DNA of 64,000 nucleotides from Sphingopyxis sp. JAI108 (GCF_013410105.1 NZ_JACCCJ010000006.1:1-64000), one strand, 5' to 3'. Shown: positions 1 to 10,946, counted from the first letter of the stretch. Numbers and translations are program-made. The notes: a model not told the origin generated them from the sequence alone.

Positions 1-118
1 CTGCCTGCGGCAGCCCGCGTTCAATCAGGTGCGGCGATCGCTGGGCCGCTTTACATCGAGGCTAGCACCAATCCGCGCAGCGGTTCGTGCATCGGTCGCT
101 TCCTGCCGTCCCCGTAAT

Positions 119-1168
119 CTACGCGAGCCGTGGCATCGCGGCCGGGGCGCCCGCCCCCGGACCGGCCGGCAGGAACGTCAGCGCCTTCACGAATTGCGCC
201 GTGCACGACGACCAGCTGTAGCGCGTGCCGAGCGCCGCCGCGTCGCCCCGATCGCATAGCAGCGCTGTGTCGATGGCGCGGCCGAGATCCTCGTCGAGCG
301 CGCCGGCGCCATCGCGCACGATATCGCCGGGGCCGGGCACCGGGTAGGCGGCAACAGGCGTGCCGCAACTCAGCGCCTCGATGATGACCAAGCCGAAGGT
401 GTCGGTGCGGCTGGGGAAGACGAAGACGTCGGCGCCGGCATAGGCGGCCGCAAGCGTTTCGCCGCCCAGCTTGCCGAGGAACAACGCACCCGGATGCCGC
501 GCCTTCAATTCGGTGAGCGCGGGGCCGTCGCCGACGATGACTTTCGTGCCCGGCCGGTCGCAATCGAGGAAGGCGCCGATATTCTTCTCGACCGCGACGC
601 GCCCGACATAAAGCTGGATCGGCCGTGCCAGCCCCTCAAATGCGGGGTGCGGGGCGCGGTCGGGGCGGAACAGGTCGTGATCGACGCCGCGTTCCCACAT
701 CATCGTCTGATCGAGGCCCTGTTCGGCGAGTTCGCGCGCCAGGCTACGCGTCGCGACCATGATGTGCCGCGCCGGGCGGTGAAACCAGCGGATGAAGCGC
801 CAGACGAAATCGGGCGACACGGGCAGTCGCGCCGCGACATATTCGGGAAAGCGCGTGTGATAAGCGGTGGTGAAGGGAAAGCCGTTGTCAAGGCACCAGC
901 GCCGCGCGGCGAGGCCGAGCGGCCCTTCGGTCGAAATATGGATCGCCTGCGGTGCGAAAGCGCGGATACGGCGCCCGACCGCGCGCCGGCCCGCAAAGGC
1001 GAGGCGGATTTCGGCATAGGAGGGGCAGGGTATCGAGCGGAACAGGTCGGGCGAGATCACCCCGACCTCGTGCCCCGCGGCGCGCAATTCGCCGATCGTC
1101 GCCTGCAGCGTGCGGACGACGCCGTTGACCTGCGGCTCCCACGCGTCGGTGACGATCAATATCCTCAT
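119..1168 (-). CDS. GT4-family glycosyltransferase
   Basis: A 349-residue GT-B fold glycosyltransferase that transfers sugar from a nucleotide donor; acceptor unknown. The N-terminus has the GT4 pattern ILIVTDAWEPQVNGVVRTL, and the donor-binding stretch near residues 254-275 reads PSRTDTFGLVIIEALSCG, where an Asp replaces the usual first Glu of the E-x7-E motif. There is no signal peptide or clear membrane span, so it is probably cytosolic or peripheral. Its start overlaps the stop of the upstream phosphoesterase by 4 bp (ATGA), so the two should be translationally coupled. The pairing with an LpxH-like enzyme suggests lipid or glycolipid work, which is inference. Confidence 0.85.
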   Translation of the reverse strand: MRILIVTDAWEPQVNGVVRTLQATIGELRAAGHEVGVISPDLFRSIPCPSYAEIRLAFAGRRAVGRRIRAFAPQAIHISTEGPLGLAARRWCLDNGFPFTTAYHTRFPEYVAARLPVSPDFVWRFIRWFHRPARHIMVATRSLARELAEQGLDQTMMWERGVDHDLFRPDRAPHPAFEGLARPIQLYVGRVAVEKNIGAFLDCDRPGTKVIVGDGPALTELKARHPGALFLGKLGGETLAAAYAGADVFVFPSRTDTFGLVIIEALSCGTPVAAYPVPGPGDIVRDGAGALDEDLGRAIDTALLCDRGDAAALGTRYSWSSCTAQFVKALTFLPAGPGAGAPAAMPRLA

Positions 1169-2037
1169 GCGGCGGCGGGCAGCGCGAGCTTCGTCGGGGC
1201 GTTGCGCGCCGCGACCTCTTCGGCCCAGTGAAGGATTTCCATCGTTCCGTCGTGATGTTCGACCAGCGCGGTGCAGCCTTCGACCCAGTCGCCGTCGTTA
1301 TAATATTCGGTGCCCTCGATCTCGCGCATCTCGGCGCTGTGGATGTGCCCGCACACCACCCCATTGACCCCGCGCGAGCGTGCGGCGTGGGCGACGACCT
1401 CTTCATAGCGGCCGATGAACTGGACTGCGTTCTTGACCTTGTGCTTGGCGACCATCGACAGCGACCAATAGGGCAGGCCGAAAGCGCTGCGGATACGGTT
1501 CACCACCACATTGCATTTCATCAGCGCGGTGTAGGCGGCATCGCCGACGAAGGCGAGCCAGCGGTGTGCGAGCATCACCGCGTCGAACTCGTCGCCATGG
1601 ACGACGAGCAATTTGCGGCCGTCGGCGGTCTCGTGCACCGCCTCGCGGCGGATTTCGACGCCGCCGAAATCGAAGCCGTCGAACGGCTTGCACATTTCGT
1701 CATGGTTGCCGGGAACATAGACGACGCGCGTGCCGCGCTTGGCGCGCTTGAGCACGCGCCAGACGACGTCATTATGCTCGGGCGGCCAGAAATGGCGCTT
1801 CTTGAGCCGCCAGCCGTCGATGATGTCGCCGACGAGATACAGTGTCTCGCAATCGACATGGTCGAAGAAGTCGATCAGCAGCGGCGCGTTGCACCCGCGC
1901 GTGCCGAGGTGGATGTCGCTGACCCACACGGTACGATAGCTGCGGCGTTCGCCGATCACGCGCTCGGGGATATGCGGGTCGGTCGTAAAGGGGTCGGGAA
2001 AACGCGCGGGGATGGGCAGGGTCGAAATCGTGGCCAT
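1165..2037 (-). CDS. LpxH-like metallophosphoesterase (UDP-2,3-diacylglucosamine diphosphatase family)
   Basis: A 290-residue calcineurin-type phosphoesterase. The metal ligands appear in order: SDIHLG near residue 38, GDIIDG near 65, GNHDE near 110, VVHGDEFD near 146 and GHIHSAE near 229. The family includes LpxH, which cleaves UDP-2,3-diacylglucosamine to lipid X in lipid A synthesis. This protein is about 50 residues longer than E. coli LpxH (about 240), so the exact substrate is open. The start at 2037 (MATIS) is chosen over an upstream in-frame Met at 2070 because GGAG lies about 6 nt before it. It is the first gene of a two-gene unit with the glycosyltransferase. Confidence 0.82.
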   Translation of the reverse strand: MATISTLPIPARFPDPFTTDPHIPERVIGERRSYRTVWVSDIHLGTRGCNAPLLIDFFDHVDCETLYLVGDIIDGWRLKKRHFWPPEHNDVVWRVLKRAKRGTRVVYVPGNHDEMCKPFDGFDFGGVEIRREAVHETADGRKLLVVHGDEFDAVMLAHRWLAFVGDAAYTALMKCNVVVNRIRSAFGLPYWSLSMVAKHKVKNAVQFIGRYEEVVAHAARSRGVNGVVCGHIHSAEMREIEGTEYYNDGDWVEGCTALVEHHDGTMEILHWAEEVAARNAPTKLALPAAA

Positions 2038-2166
2038 GTCACACTCCGTAAGCAGCCTCTGGCTGCCCACGGCCTAGACAGGAGTTTTGTGACACTGTGC
2101 GATTCAAAACCGCGTCGGTTCGGGGACGGTTTGAAGGCGGTTTGGTGACGGGCGAAGGATTTTATC

Positions 2167-2255
2167 CTCGTCATTGCGAGGAGCCGAAGGCGACGCGGCA
2201 ATCCAGAGCGTGCGTAAACCGCCCTGGATTGCTTCGCTACGCTCGCAATGACGAG
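2167..2255. repeat. imperfect inverted repeat (REP-like)
   Basis: An 89-bp palindrome with arms beginning CTCGTCATTGCGAG and closing CTCGCAATGACGAG. It fills most of the 229-bp gap between the aldehyde dehydrogenase stop and the phosphoesterase start. Arms of this sequence are common dispersed repeats in sphingomonad genomes (general knowledge). Any role, such as transcript end stabilisation, is inference. Confidence 0.75.
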
Positions 2256-2266
2256 ATGGAGGGAGC

Positions 2267-3706
<1,440 letters not shown>

Positions 3707-3727
3707 TCTCCGACACTCTGAAACATT

Positions 3728-3753
3728 GTCATCCCCGCGAAAGCGGGGACCCA
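3728..3753. repeat. short palindromic repeat
   Basis: The core is CCCCGC-GAAA-GCGGGG at 3733-3748, with flanks GTCAT and ACCC. It lies directly between the nuclease remnant (3763-3831) and the aldehyde dehydrogenase start. This repeat type often sits beside small GIY-YIG nuclease genes in Alphaproteobacteria, from general knowledge. Confidence 0.65.
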
Positions 3754-3762
3754 GGGGCGGCA

Positions 3763-3831
3763 TTAACCGTTCAGCCGATCATACAAATCGACCCATTGTG
3801 GATTGTCGCGTTCAATCAGCGGTGGAAGCCT
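3763..3831 (-). pseudogene. remnant: C-terminal tail of a GIY-YIG (UPF0213-type) nuclease
   Basis: On the minus strand, directly after the stop of the acetolactate-synthase-like gene, the frame reads LIERDNPQWVDLYDRLNG and then TAA. That closely resembles the end of small GIY-YIG endonuclease-like proteins (LIE..NP.W.DLY). Only about 22 codons survive. They have no start of their own and are followed by the palindromic repeat that usually accompanies such genes. It is read as a truncated relic. A chance match is possible because the stretch is short. Confidence 0.5.
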
Positions 3832-5478
3832 TTACAGCTCCTTCGACAATCGCTTGATATCATTGTTCAAAATCTGGTCATTCTCCGAATAATCGACCGG
3901 GCAGTCGATCAGGTGCACCCCCGGAGTATCGCGCGTATGCGTGAGAAGTTCCTTCAGATGCGCCGCGCTTTCGACGCGGTGGCCGCTGGCTCCATAAGCC
4001 TCGGCATATTTGACGAAGTCGGGGTTGCCATAGGTCAGCCCCCAATCCTTGAAGCCCATGTTCGCCTGTTTCCAGCGGATCATGCCATAGCTGTTGTCGT
4101 TGAGGATCAGCACGGTGATGTTGAGGCCGAGGCGCACCGCGGTCTCCATCTCCTGACTGTTCATCATGAAGCCGCCGTCGCCGCAGATCGCCATGACCTT
4201 GCGCCCCGGATAGACCATCGCCGACATCATCGCGGACGGCAGCCCCGCGCCCATCGTCGCGAGCGCATTGTCGAGCAGCACCGTGTTCGGCTTGCACGCG
4301 GTATAGCCGCGCGCGAACCAGATCTTGTAGACGCCATTGTCGAGGCAGATGATCCCGTCGTCGGGCATCGCATCGCGAACCGACTGCACCAGGTGCGGCG
4401 GAAAGATGGGGAAACGCTCGTCCTTCGCCAGCGACGCGGTATGCTCGACCTCGGCCTTGCGATAGGCGAGCAGGTGATCGAACTTCCACCCGCCGTTGGG
4501 GACGATGTCCTCCTTCATCTGCCAGACCGCGTTGGCGATGTCGCCGATCACCTCGATGTCGGGGAAATAGACGGGATCGACCTCGGCGGTCTTGGTCGAC
4601 ACATGGATCACCGTCGGGCCGCCGCGCTGCATGAAGAAGGGCGGCTTTTCGATCACATCGTGACCAAGATTGACGATGCAGTCGGACGCCTCGACCGCGC
4701 GGTGGACGAAATCGCCCGCGCTCAATGCTGCGCAGCCGAGGAATTTCGGGTGCCGCTCATCGATCACGCCCTTGCCGAGCTGCGTCGTCAGGAAGGGTAT
4801 GCCGGTCTTTTCGATGAATTGCAGCAGCATCCGGCTCGTCATCGTGCGGTTCGCGCCCGCGCCGATCACCAGCACCGGCGACTTCGCATTTTCGAGCGCC
4901 TTCACCGCCTCGCGGATCGATTTGGAATCGGCGTTGGGGCGGCGTGAATGGCTGCGCTTCAACGGGGTCGAGTCGGTATGCTCGTCGGCGATATCCTCGG
5001 GCAGCTCGATATGCACCGCGCCGGGCTTTTCCTCTTCGGCGAGGCGGAAGGCTTCGCGCACGCGGCTCGGGATATTGTCCGACGACGCCATCTGGTGCGT
5101 ATATTTGGTGATCGGCCCCATCATCGCGACGACGTCGAGAATCTGGAAGCGGCCTTGCTTCGATTTCTTGATCGGCTTTTGCCCGGTGATCATCATCATC
5201 GGCATGCCGCCCAATTGCGCATAGGCCGCCGCGGTAACGAAGTTCGTCGCGCCCGGCCCGAGCGTCGCAAGGCATACGCCGGTCTTGCCGGTATGGCGTC
5301 CGTATGTGGCGGCCATGAAGCCCGCGCCCTGCTCGTGCCGGGTCAGGATCAGCTTGATCTTGGTCGAGCGCGAAAGGCTGTCGAGGAAATCGAGATTTTC
5401 CTCGCCCGGAACGCCGAAAATATATTCGACGCCTTCTTCTTCCAGGCACTCGATGAACAGGTCGGATGCTTTTTTCAT
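3832..5478 (-). CDS. thiamine-diphosphate enzyme, acetolactate synthase large-subunit type
   Basis: A 548-residue ThDP enzyme of the acetolactate synthase family, which decarboxylates pyruvate and joins two units into 2-acetolactate. The N-terminal Pyr domain contains the catalytic Glu49 in RHEQGAGF. The central FAD/DHAP-like domain follows, and the C-terminal PP domain carries the ThDP/Mg motif from GDGGF (near 431) to NDNSYG (near 459). No small regulatory subunit (ilvH) is adjacent, which favours a catabolic or specialised role over branched-chain synthesis. Other members of this superfamily accept different 2-oxo acids. GAGGGG about 8 nt upstream supports the start. The downstream aldehyde dehydrogenase is a probable partner. 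Confidence 0.82.
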   Translation of the reverse strand: MKKASDLFIECLEEEGVEYIFGVPGEENLDFLDSLSRSTKIKLILTRHEQGAGFMAATYGRHTGKTGVCLATLGPGATNFVTAAAYAQLGGMPMMMITGQKPIKKSKQGRFQILDVVAMMGPITKYTHQMASSDNIPSRVREAFRLAEEEKPGAVHIELPEDIADEHTDSTPLKRSHSRRPNADSKSIREAVKALENAKSPVLVIGAGANRTMTSRMLLQFIEKTGIPFLTTQLGKGVIDERHPKFLGCAALSAGDFVHRAVEASDCIVNLGHDVIEKPPFFMQRGGPTVIHVSTKTAEVDPVYFPDIEVIGDIANAVWQMKEDIVPNGGWKFDHLLAYRKAEVEHTASLAKDERFPIFPPHLVQSVRDAMPDDGIICLDNGVYKIWFARGYTACKPNTVLLDNALATMGAGLPSAMMSAMVYPGRKVMAICGDGGFMMNSQEMETAVRLGLNITVLILNDNSYGMIRWKQANMGFKDWGLTYGNPDFVKYAEAYGASGHRVESAAHLKELLTHTRDTPGVHLIDCPVDYSENDQILNNDIKRLSKEL

Positions 5479-5686
5479 GCTAAAATCGCCCCCTCAGCCG
5501 CGCACCCCATCGGTGCGGCCTCACGTCATGCCGGCGACCTTCAGCATATATTTCGGCGCATTGGCTCTCGTCTTGGGCCGCGAGTCCCTGTTGCACCGGG
5601 AAGGGTTTGTAACGAGGGGGAAAGGGGTTGTCATCCGGCGATGCACCCTCGGGTTTCGGGCGGCATCGCCGCCTTTCGTAAAATGG

Positions 5687-5714
5687 TTGCAAAGCATGAA
5701 TTCGATCCTATCCA
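5687..5714 (+). promoter_or_regulatory. possible promoter for the 5754 secreted protein
   Basis: TTGCAA at 5687-5692 and TATCCA at 5709-5714 are separated by 16 nt, about 40 bp before the ATG. They fit a sigma-70-like pair moderately well. The rest of the 275-bp gap upstream shows nothing I can identify. Confidence 0.3.
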
Positions 5715-5753
5715 GTCAACGCAGGGGAAAGCCAATTTCAAAGGGGGGTTTGA

Positions 5754-6326
5754 ATGCGTAAAGTGGCATTGGTCGTGCTGGGCGCGACGATGATGATGAC
5801 GTCTGCTGCAGTATCGGCAAAGGAAAAAGAACCGAAGCCGGTAGAACTGAGCGAGGTGCAGCTGGACGCGCTGCAAAAACGCGAAATCCAGGGGGGTGTC
5901 GACATCGTTTTCCGTTCATCCATATCTGCGCTGCAGGAGATGGGTTACGTCAACATCAACGCAAGCAAGGATGCGGGAACAATAACGGCAGAGACCGATG
6001 CGAAATCAAAGCTGGTCTATAATATATTCTGGGGGTTTGGTAAGAAGAAACTGACCCAGGTCGCGTCCATATTCGTCGAGCCAATCTCGCCCGCGCTGAC
6101 CCGTATGTCGATCAAACTGCAGACGGTCGAAGCCAAGGCGCGCATGGGATCCTCCTATTCGGACGGAAAGCCCGTGGCGTTTGCCGAGCCCTATAATGCC
6201 TTCCATGCCGAGTTCGACAAGGCGCTGGCTGTGCGGATGGCCGAGACGACGCCGGTAGCTCCGATCGCGCCCGCGGCGGAACCGGTCGCCACCGCCGCCG
6301 CGATCCCGGTCGAGCCGGCAAACTGA
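5754..6326 (+). CDS. secreted protein of unknown function
   Basis: A 190-residue protein I do not recognise. It starts with a clear Sec signal peptide (MRKVALVVLGATMMMTSAAVSA) with an AxA-type cleavage site near residue 22, so it should be periplasmic. A mixed alpha/beta body follows, and a C-terminal tail rich in Ala, Pro and Val (after residue 160) looks disordered. GGGGGG lies just before the ATG. It stands alone between two minus-strand genes and so is probably a single-gene transcript. Confidence 0.75.
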   Translation: MRKVALVVLGATMMMTSAAVSAKEKEPKPVELSEVQLDALQKREIQGGVDIVFRSSISALQEMGYVNINASKDAGTITAETDAKSKLVYNIFWGFGKKKLTQVASIFVEPISPALTRMSIKLQTVEAKARMGSSYSDGKPVAFAEPYNAFHAEFDKALAVRMAETTPVAPIAPAAEPVATAAAIPVEPAN

Positions 6327-6375
6327 GAATTCGTGATCTTGTCCGGGCGCGCCGCATCGCGTGCCCGGTCGCCCC

Positions 6376-8199
6376 TCAATCGATATCGAACAGCCCTGCC
6401 AATTGCTCGACCATCGTCCCGCCCAATTGTTCGGCGTCCATGATCGTCACCGCGCGGCTGTAATAACGCGTCACGTCGTGCCCGATGCCGATCGCGCACA
6501 GCTCGACCGGCGAGCGGTTTTCGATCCATTCGATCACCTGGCGAAGGTGCTGATCCAGATAGGCGCCGTGGTTCACCGACAGCGTGCTGTCGTCGACCGG
6601 CGCGCCGTCGCTGATCACCATCAGGATGCGGCGTTCCTCGGGGCGATTGATGATGCGATGGTGCGCCCACATCAGCGCCTCGCCGTCGATATTCTCTTTC
6701 AGCAGCCCCTCGCGCATCATCAACCCCAGAGACTTGCGCGCGCGGCGATAGGGCTCGTCCGCCGGCTTGTAGATGATGTGCCTGAGGTCATTGAGGCGGC
6801 CGGGGTGCGCAGGGCGCCCCGCGGCTAGCCAGTCCTCGCGGCTCTGCCCGCCCTTCCACGTCCGCGTGGTAAAGCCGAGGATTTCGGTCTTCACGCCGCA
6901 GCGTTCGAGCGTGCGCGCGAGGATGTCGGCGCTGATCGCGGCGATGCTGATCGGCCGCCCGCGCATCGACCCCGAATTATCGATGAGTAGGGTGACGACG
7001 GTATCGCGGAAATCGGTATCGCGCTCGATCTTGTAGGAGAGCGACTGGCCCGGCGAGACGATGACGCGCGCAAGCCGTGCGGCGTCGAGCTGGCCTTCCT
7101 CCTGGTCGAAATCCCACGCGCGGTTCTGCTGCGCCATCAACCGGCGCTGGAGGCGGTTCGCGAGTTTGGTCACCGCGCCCTGCAGATGCGTCATCTGCTG
7201 GTCGAGATAGGCGCGCAGGCGGGTGAGTTCATCGGCATCGCACAGCTCGGTCGCGGCGACGATCTCGTCATGCTTTTCGGTGAAGCGCAGATAGTTGAAA
7301 TCGGGAATGTCGCTCGGCAGGCGGTTGGGACGCACCGGCAGCATCCCCTCGTCGCCTTCGCCGCCCATTTCGGGTTCGCCGTCGGCCTCCATTTCCTGTG
7401 CGTCGGGGTCGCTGTCGCCGTCGTCGGCCTGATCGCCCGCCATTTCGGCGCGCGCATCGACCTGGCTTTCGCCGGCGCCGCCGTCTTCGCTTTCCTGCTC
7501 TTCCTGGCTCTCTTCGGCCTCGCTCTCATCCTGCTCGCCGCCGTCCTCGCTGCCCTCCTCGAGCGGCTCGTCGCTCTGAATGAGGTCGAGGTGGCGCAGC
7601 GCCAGTTTCGCGGTTTCGGCAAAGGCCGCCTGATCGTCGAGCAGCATCGACAGCGCGGTGAGGTCGCCGCCCGCCTCGTTGGTGATCCATTCGCGCACAA
7701 GCGAAAGGCCGGTTTCGGTCCCCTGCGGCGCCTGCTCGCCGGTCAGCGCCTCGCGCAGCATCAGTTCGAGCGCGCTCGAAATGGGTACGTCTTCACGATT
7801 CTGGGCCCGGCTGATCGGATCGCTACGCATCCGCATCGCGAGGCTGGCCGCCAGATTGCCGCGCATCCCGTTCATATGCCGCGCGCCCAGCGCCTCGACG
7901 CGCGCGCGCTCCATCGCGTCGAAGGCCGCGGCGGCGACGGGTTCGGCGGGGCGGGCGGCATTATGGATCTTGTCGCTGTGATGCTTCATCCGCAGCGCAT
8001 AAGCGTCCGCGAAACCTCGCGCCTCGGCGACCTGGTCGGCGGGCAATGTGCGCGACGGCGTCGGCACCTTGATCGCCTTGCCGACCTGCGCCGGCGCGTC
8101 GGCGGTGAAGCCGACCTCGACCTCGGCATCGCGCGTCACCGCGCGCGCGACGCTCGACAGCGCGGCCTTGAAATCGTCGAGGGGAGTGGAGGCAGACAT
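6376..8199 (-). CDS. cobT: cobaltochelatase-type subunit CobT
   Basis: A 607-residue CobT. With the AAA+ protein CobS it forms the chaperone module that drives the large CobN subunit to insert cobalt into hydrogenobyrinic acid diamide in aerobic B12 synthesis. The N-terminal CobT domain is followed by a long acidic Glu/Asp-rich linker (about residues 205-295). A C-terminal von Willebrand A domain carries the MIDAS motif DNSGSMRG near residue 410. Length and layout are typical. The partner cobS lies 2.7 kb away on the same strand with other genes between. No cobN or other cob gene is in the window, so CobST may serve another partner. Confidence 0.92.
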   Translation of the reverse strand: MSASTPLDDFKAALSSVARAVTRDAEVEVGFTADAPAQVGKAIKVPTPSRTLPADQVAEARGFADAYALRMKHHSDKIHNAARPAEPVAAAAFDAMERARVEALGARHMNGMRGNLAASLAMRMRSDPISRAQNREDVPISSALELMLREALTGEQAPQGTETGLSLVREWITNEAGGDLTALSMLLDDQAAFAETAKLALRHLDLIQSDEPLEEGSEDGGEQDESEAEESQEEQESEDGGAGESQVDARAEMAGDQADDGDSDPDAQEMEADGEPEMGGEGDEGMLPVRPNRLPSDIPDFNYLRFTEKHDEIVAATELCDADELTRLRAYLDQQMTHLQGAVTKLANRLQRRLMAQQNRAWDFDQEEGQLDAARLARVIVSPGQSLSYKIERDTDFRDTVVTLLIDNSGSMRGRPISIAAISADILARTLERCGVKTEILGFTTRTWKGGQSREDWLAAGRPAHPGRLNDLRHIIYKPADEPYRRARKSLGLMMREGLLKENIDGEALMWAHHRIINRPEERRILMVISDGAPVDDSTLSVNHGAYLDQHLRQVIEWIENRSPVELCAIGIGHDVTRYYSRAVTIMDAEQLGGTMVEQLAGLFDID

Positions 8200-8248
8200 T
8201 TCGAATCGGCTCTAACCGGCTTTGGGTGCCGAAGGAAATCCCTTTCAT

Positions 8249-8322
8249 CGTCACCCCGGGCTTGATTGGGGTTCCATGGCTTCACCGGCGGAAATGGGCC
8301 CCGGATCAAGTCCGCGGTGACG
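8249..8322. repeat. inverted repeat between cobT and the MFS gene
   Basis: The arms begin CGTCACCCCGGGCTTGAT and close ATCAAGTCCGCGGTGACG. They lie in the divergent gap between cobT and the MFS transporter. The element resembles the one at 21415-21487 in arm sequence and in length (73-74 bp), so both look like members of one dispersed family. Confidence 0.65.
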
Positions 8323-8354
8323 AAAGTGGGTGTAGGCCGGGGCATAGCTAAGCT

Positions 8355-8372
8355 CGCTTGACGCCAAGCGAA
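8355..8372. promoter_or_regulatory. small palindrome before the MFS gene
   Basis: CGCTTG-ACGC-CAAGCG at 8356-8371 is a perfect 6-bp inverted repeat about 22 bp before the MFS start codon. It could be an operator for an unseen regulator or a leader hairpin. No regulator gene is adjacent. Confidence 0.3.
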
Positions 8373-8393
8373 GGCGGGAGCATCCGGCGCAAT

Positions 8394-9614
8394 ATGAGCT
8401 CCCTCGCACTTTTCCCCATGAAACGCCCCTGGGTCGTCATCGCCTGCGCGGCCTTCATCGTCACCTTGGCAATGGGCGTGCGCCAGTCGTTCGGCCTGTT
8501 CCTGCCGCAAATGAGCGTCGATATCGGCATCAGCCGCTCTGACTTCGGCCTCGCGATGGCGCTCCAGAACCTGCTCTTCGGCCTTGTTCAGCCCTTCGTC
8601 GGCGCGCTTGCCGACAAGCATGGCGCGGGGCGCGTCGTGCTCGCGGGCGCGCTACTCTATGCGCTCGGGCTGATCGGTGCGGCCTTCGCGACCGACGCGA
8701 TCGGACTCCATATCAGCTTCGGCCTGCTCATCGGCATGGCGCAGTCGGCGACGACCTTCGTCGTCGTGCTCGGCGCCGTCGGACGCGTCGTCAGCCCAGA
8801 GAAGCGCAGCGGTGCGTTCGGCATCGTCACCGCGGGCGGCTCGCTCGGCCAGTTCCTCGTCGTCCCGCTGGCGTCGATGCTGCTCGGCGACATCGGTTAT
8901 CATCAGACGCTGTGGATCATGGCCGGGCTCGTCGCGCTGTGCGGGCTACTCGCGATCGGTGTCGCGGGTCGCACTGACGGCGCAGGGGGGCTGACCCTGG
9001 AAGTCGAGCAAAGCGCGCGCGAGGCGCTGCGCGAGGCGGCGGGACACCGCGGCTACTGGCTGCTCAACGCGGGCTTCTTCGTCTGCGGTTTCCATATCGC
9101 CTTTATCGCGACGCACCTGCCGGCCTATCTCGACGACAAGGGGCTGGGCATCGAAATCGGCGCGCAGGTGCTCGCGCTCGTCGGGCTTTTCAACATCCTC
9201 GGTTCGTACGTGTTCGGCCGCGCGGGCGATTTGCTGCGACAGAAATATGTGCTGTCGGCGCTCTACACCGCGCGCTCGGCGGTGATCGCGCTCTTTCTCT
9301 TCCTGCCCTTGAGCCATGCGAGCGCGCTCGTCTTCGCGGGCGCGATGGGCTTCCTCTGGCTGGGCACGGTGCCGCTCACCAGCGGGATCGTCGGGCGGAT
9401 CTTCGGCATCCGCTACCTTTCGATGCTTTACGGCATCGTCTTCCTCAGCCACCAGCTCGGCAGCTTCTTCGGCGCGTGGATGGCGGGGCTGATCTTCGAC
9501 GCTACCGGCAGCTATAATATCGCCTGGGGCTTCTCGATCGCGCTCGGGCTGTTCGCGGGGCTCGTCCACTTGCCGATCGCCGACGCGCCCGTCACGCGGC
9601 TGAAGCCAGCATGA
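8394..9614 (+). CDS. MFS transporter
   Basis: A 406-residue major facilitator superfamily transporter with about 12 predicted membrane spans. The N-terminal half contains RQSFGLFLPQMS and the loop GALADKHGAGRVVLAG, the usual A-motif position between spans 2 and 3. The pattern is like the MFS group that includes monocarboxylate and oxalate/formate carriers, but the substrate cannot be told. ATG 8394 has a weak GGGAG about 18 nt upstream. An in-frame TTG at 8358 and an ATG at 8418 are alternatives. Its stop overlaps the start of a 43-residue membrane peptide by 4 bp. Confidence 0.85.
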   Translation: MSSLALFPMKRPWVVIACAAFIVTLAMGVRQSFGLFLPQMSVDIGISRSDFGLAMALQNLLFGLVQPFVGALADKHGAGRVVLAGALLYALGLIGAAFATDAIGLHISFGLLIGMAQSATTFVVVLGAVGRVVSPEKRSGAFGIVTAGGSLGQFLVVPLASMLLGDIGYHQTLWIMAGLVALCGLLAIGVAGRTDGAGGLTLEVEQSAREALREAAGHRGYWLLNAGFFVCGFHIAFIATHLPAYLDDKGLGIEIGAQVLALVGLFNILGSYVFGRAGDLLRQKYVLSALYTARSAVIALFLFLPLSHASALVFAGAMGFLWLGTVPLTSGIVGRIFGIRYLSMLYGIVFLSHQLGSFFGAWMAGLIFDATGSYNIAWGFSIALGLFAGLVHLPIADAPVTRLKPA

Positions 9615-9742
9615 AGCTGGCGCGGCAGGACTGGGTCGCGCTCGCGCTCTTCACTCTGATCGCGCTTGGCGGGCTTTGGCTCTGGACCGGTGAGGGGCCG
9701 GTCGTCTGGCTCACCAATTTCGCGATCATGTGCGGCTTTTAG
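9611..9742 (+). CDS. small membrane protein, 43 residues
   Basis: A short open frame that starts with ATG overlapping the MFS stop (ATGA). It encodes MKLARQDWVALALFTLIALG, a second hydrophobic run with Trp pairs (GLWLWTG), and the end FAIMCGF. One membrane span is predicted, roughly residues 8-26. The tight coupling and reasonable codon use suggest a real product, perhaps an accessory peptide of the transporter. No family is recognised. It ends 4 bp before the stop of the convergent hydrolase gene. Confidence 0.55.
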   Translation: MKLARQDWVALALFTLIALGGLWLWTGEGPVVWLTNFAIMCGF

Positions 9743-9746
9743 GGTC

Positions 9747-10946
9747 TTACTGCGGCTCTTCGGCTTCGGGCGTCCGCTGGCAGATCGCATCGTCGCCATC
9801 CTTCGGCACCGTCGGATCGGGCATCAGGCGGAAGACATGCGACCACTCCGTCGCGACGCGCTCGGGCCGCGTGCGCTTGTTCGCGACCACATCGATGAAA
9901 TCGCGGCACACGACGGCGCTGCGCAGGAAATTGCTGTGTCCGGTCGATCCGCGCGACACGTCGGTCGTGTCGATCACGGTCAGCCCCGGGCGCGCGACGG
10001 GATAGCAGCGTTCGGGGAGCCCCTTGGCTTTCAGCTCGGCGGCCTCGAACGGGTTGAAGCAATAGGGCGAGCCGAGCCGCGGATAGCCGTGGATCGCGCG
10101 CGATGCGGCGAGCGCCTTGTCGGCGCGCGAGACATAGGCGGTGATCCGGCGGCCCACCGCCACGCGTCGCGCCGACAACACTTCTTCCTCGATATCGCGC
10201 TCGAACGTCTCGCGGTCGATATCGGGCGAGGCGAGGATGATGTTCGAGATATTGCTGCTGTCGGCGCTGCTCGACGTGCGGTCGACATAGGCGACCGCCG
10301 GGATGACCAGCCGCGCGCCGAGCGAGTGCGAGACGACGACGATCTCCTTGACCCAGCTTTGTTCGGCAAGCGACTTCAGGAAATCGCGGAAATTGCGGAC
10401 GTCGTGATACATGTTCGTCTCGTCGACGACATAGCTCAGAAATTTGCCCTGCGACGGCCAGCTATATTCGATGATCGGGCCGTCGAAGCCCGTCATCCGC
10501 GCGATCTGCGCGGCGTCCTTCGACGTCGTCGAAAAATTCTCGCGGTAACCGTGGACATAGAGCAATACGCGCCCCTGCCTGCGGTCGGTTTCGGCCTGCA
10601 GCGCGCGCCACCAGTCGGCCGAGGTCTGGAAGGCGAGCGGGGGCAGAAAGCGCTTCTTCTTGCCCACCATGACGTCGCGCGGCGCATCGAAGCGCCCGTA
10701 ACGCATCTGGTCGCCGCGGTGACGAAGCAGCTCGATCTCGCTCGTGCGGCAGTCGGGCAGGCGGCTCGTGGCGAAGAAATAGGGCAGCGCGGCGTCATCG
10801 ACCGCCGCGCCGGGCTGCGCGGTGCAGCGCGAGTCGGCGACATAGTCGGCGTGGCGGATCTTGCCATAATCGACCGCCGCGATGCTGCACCCCGACAGCG
10901 TCAGCGCGGCGCCGAACGCCACCGTCAGGTGGCGCAGCCGCATCAT
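9747..10946 (-). CDS. alpha/beta hydrolase lipoprotein (DUF900-like)
   Basis: A 399-residue protein with a lipoprotein signal ([20 protein letters not shown]) whose lipobox LSGC gives Cys20 as the lipidated residue, so it is membrane-anchored in the periplasm. The body has the serine-hydrolase elbow [10 protein letters not shown] near residue 203 and YVHGYRENF before it, as in the DUF900 group of alpha/beta hydrolases. The substrate is unknown. The start at 10946 overlaps the cobS stop (ATGATG), so it is coupled to cobS. A longer frame to 11030 lies wholly inside cobS and lacks the signal at its start, so it is rejected. Confidence 0.82.
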   Translation of the reverse strand: MMRLRHLTVAFGAALTLSGCSIAAVDYGKIRHADYVADSRCTAQPGAAVDDAALPYFFATSRLPDCRTSEIELLRHRGDQMRYGRFDAPRDVMVGKKKRFLPPLAFQTSADWWRALQAETDRRQGRVLLYVHGYRENFSTTSKDAAQIARMTGFDGPIIEYSWPSQGKFLSYVVDETNMYHDVRNFRDFLKSLAEQSWVKEIVVVSHSLGARLVIPAVAYVDRTSSSADSSNISNIILASPDIDRETFERDIEEEVLSARRVAVGRRITAYVSRADKALAASRAIHGYPRLGSPYCFNPFEAAELKAKGLPERCYPVARPGLTVIDTTDVSRGSTGHSNFLRSAVVCRDFIDVVANKRTRPERVATEWSHVFRLMPDPTVPKDGDDAICQRTPEAEEPQ

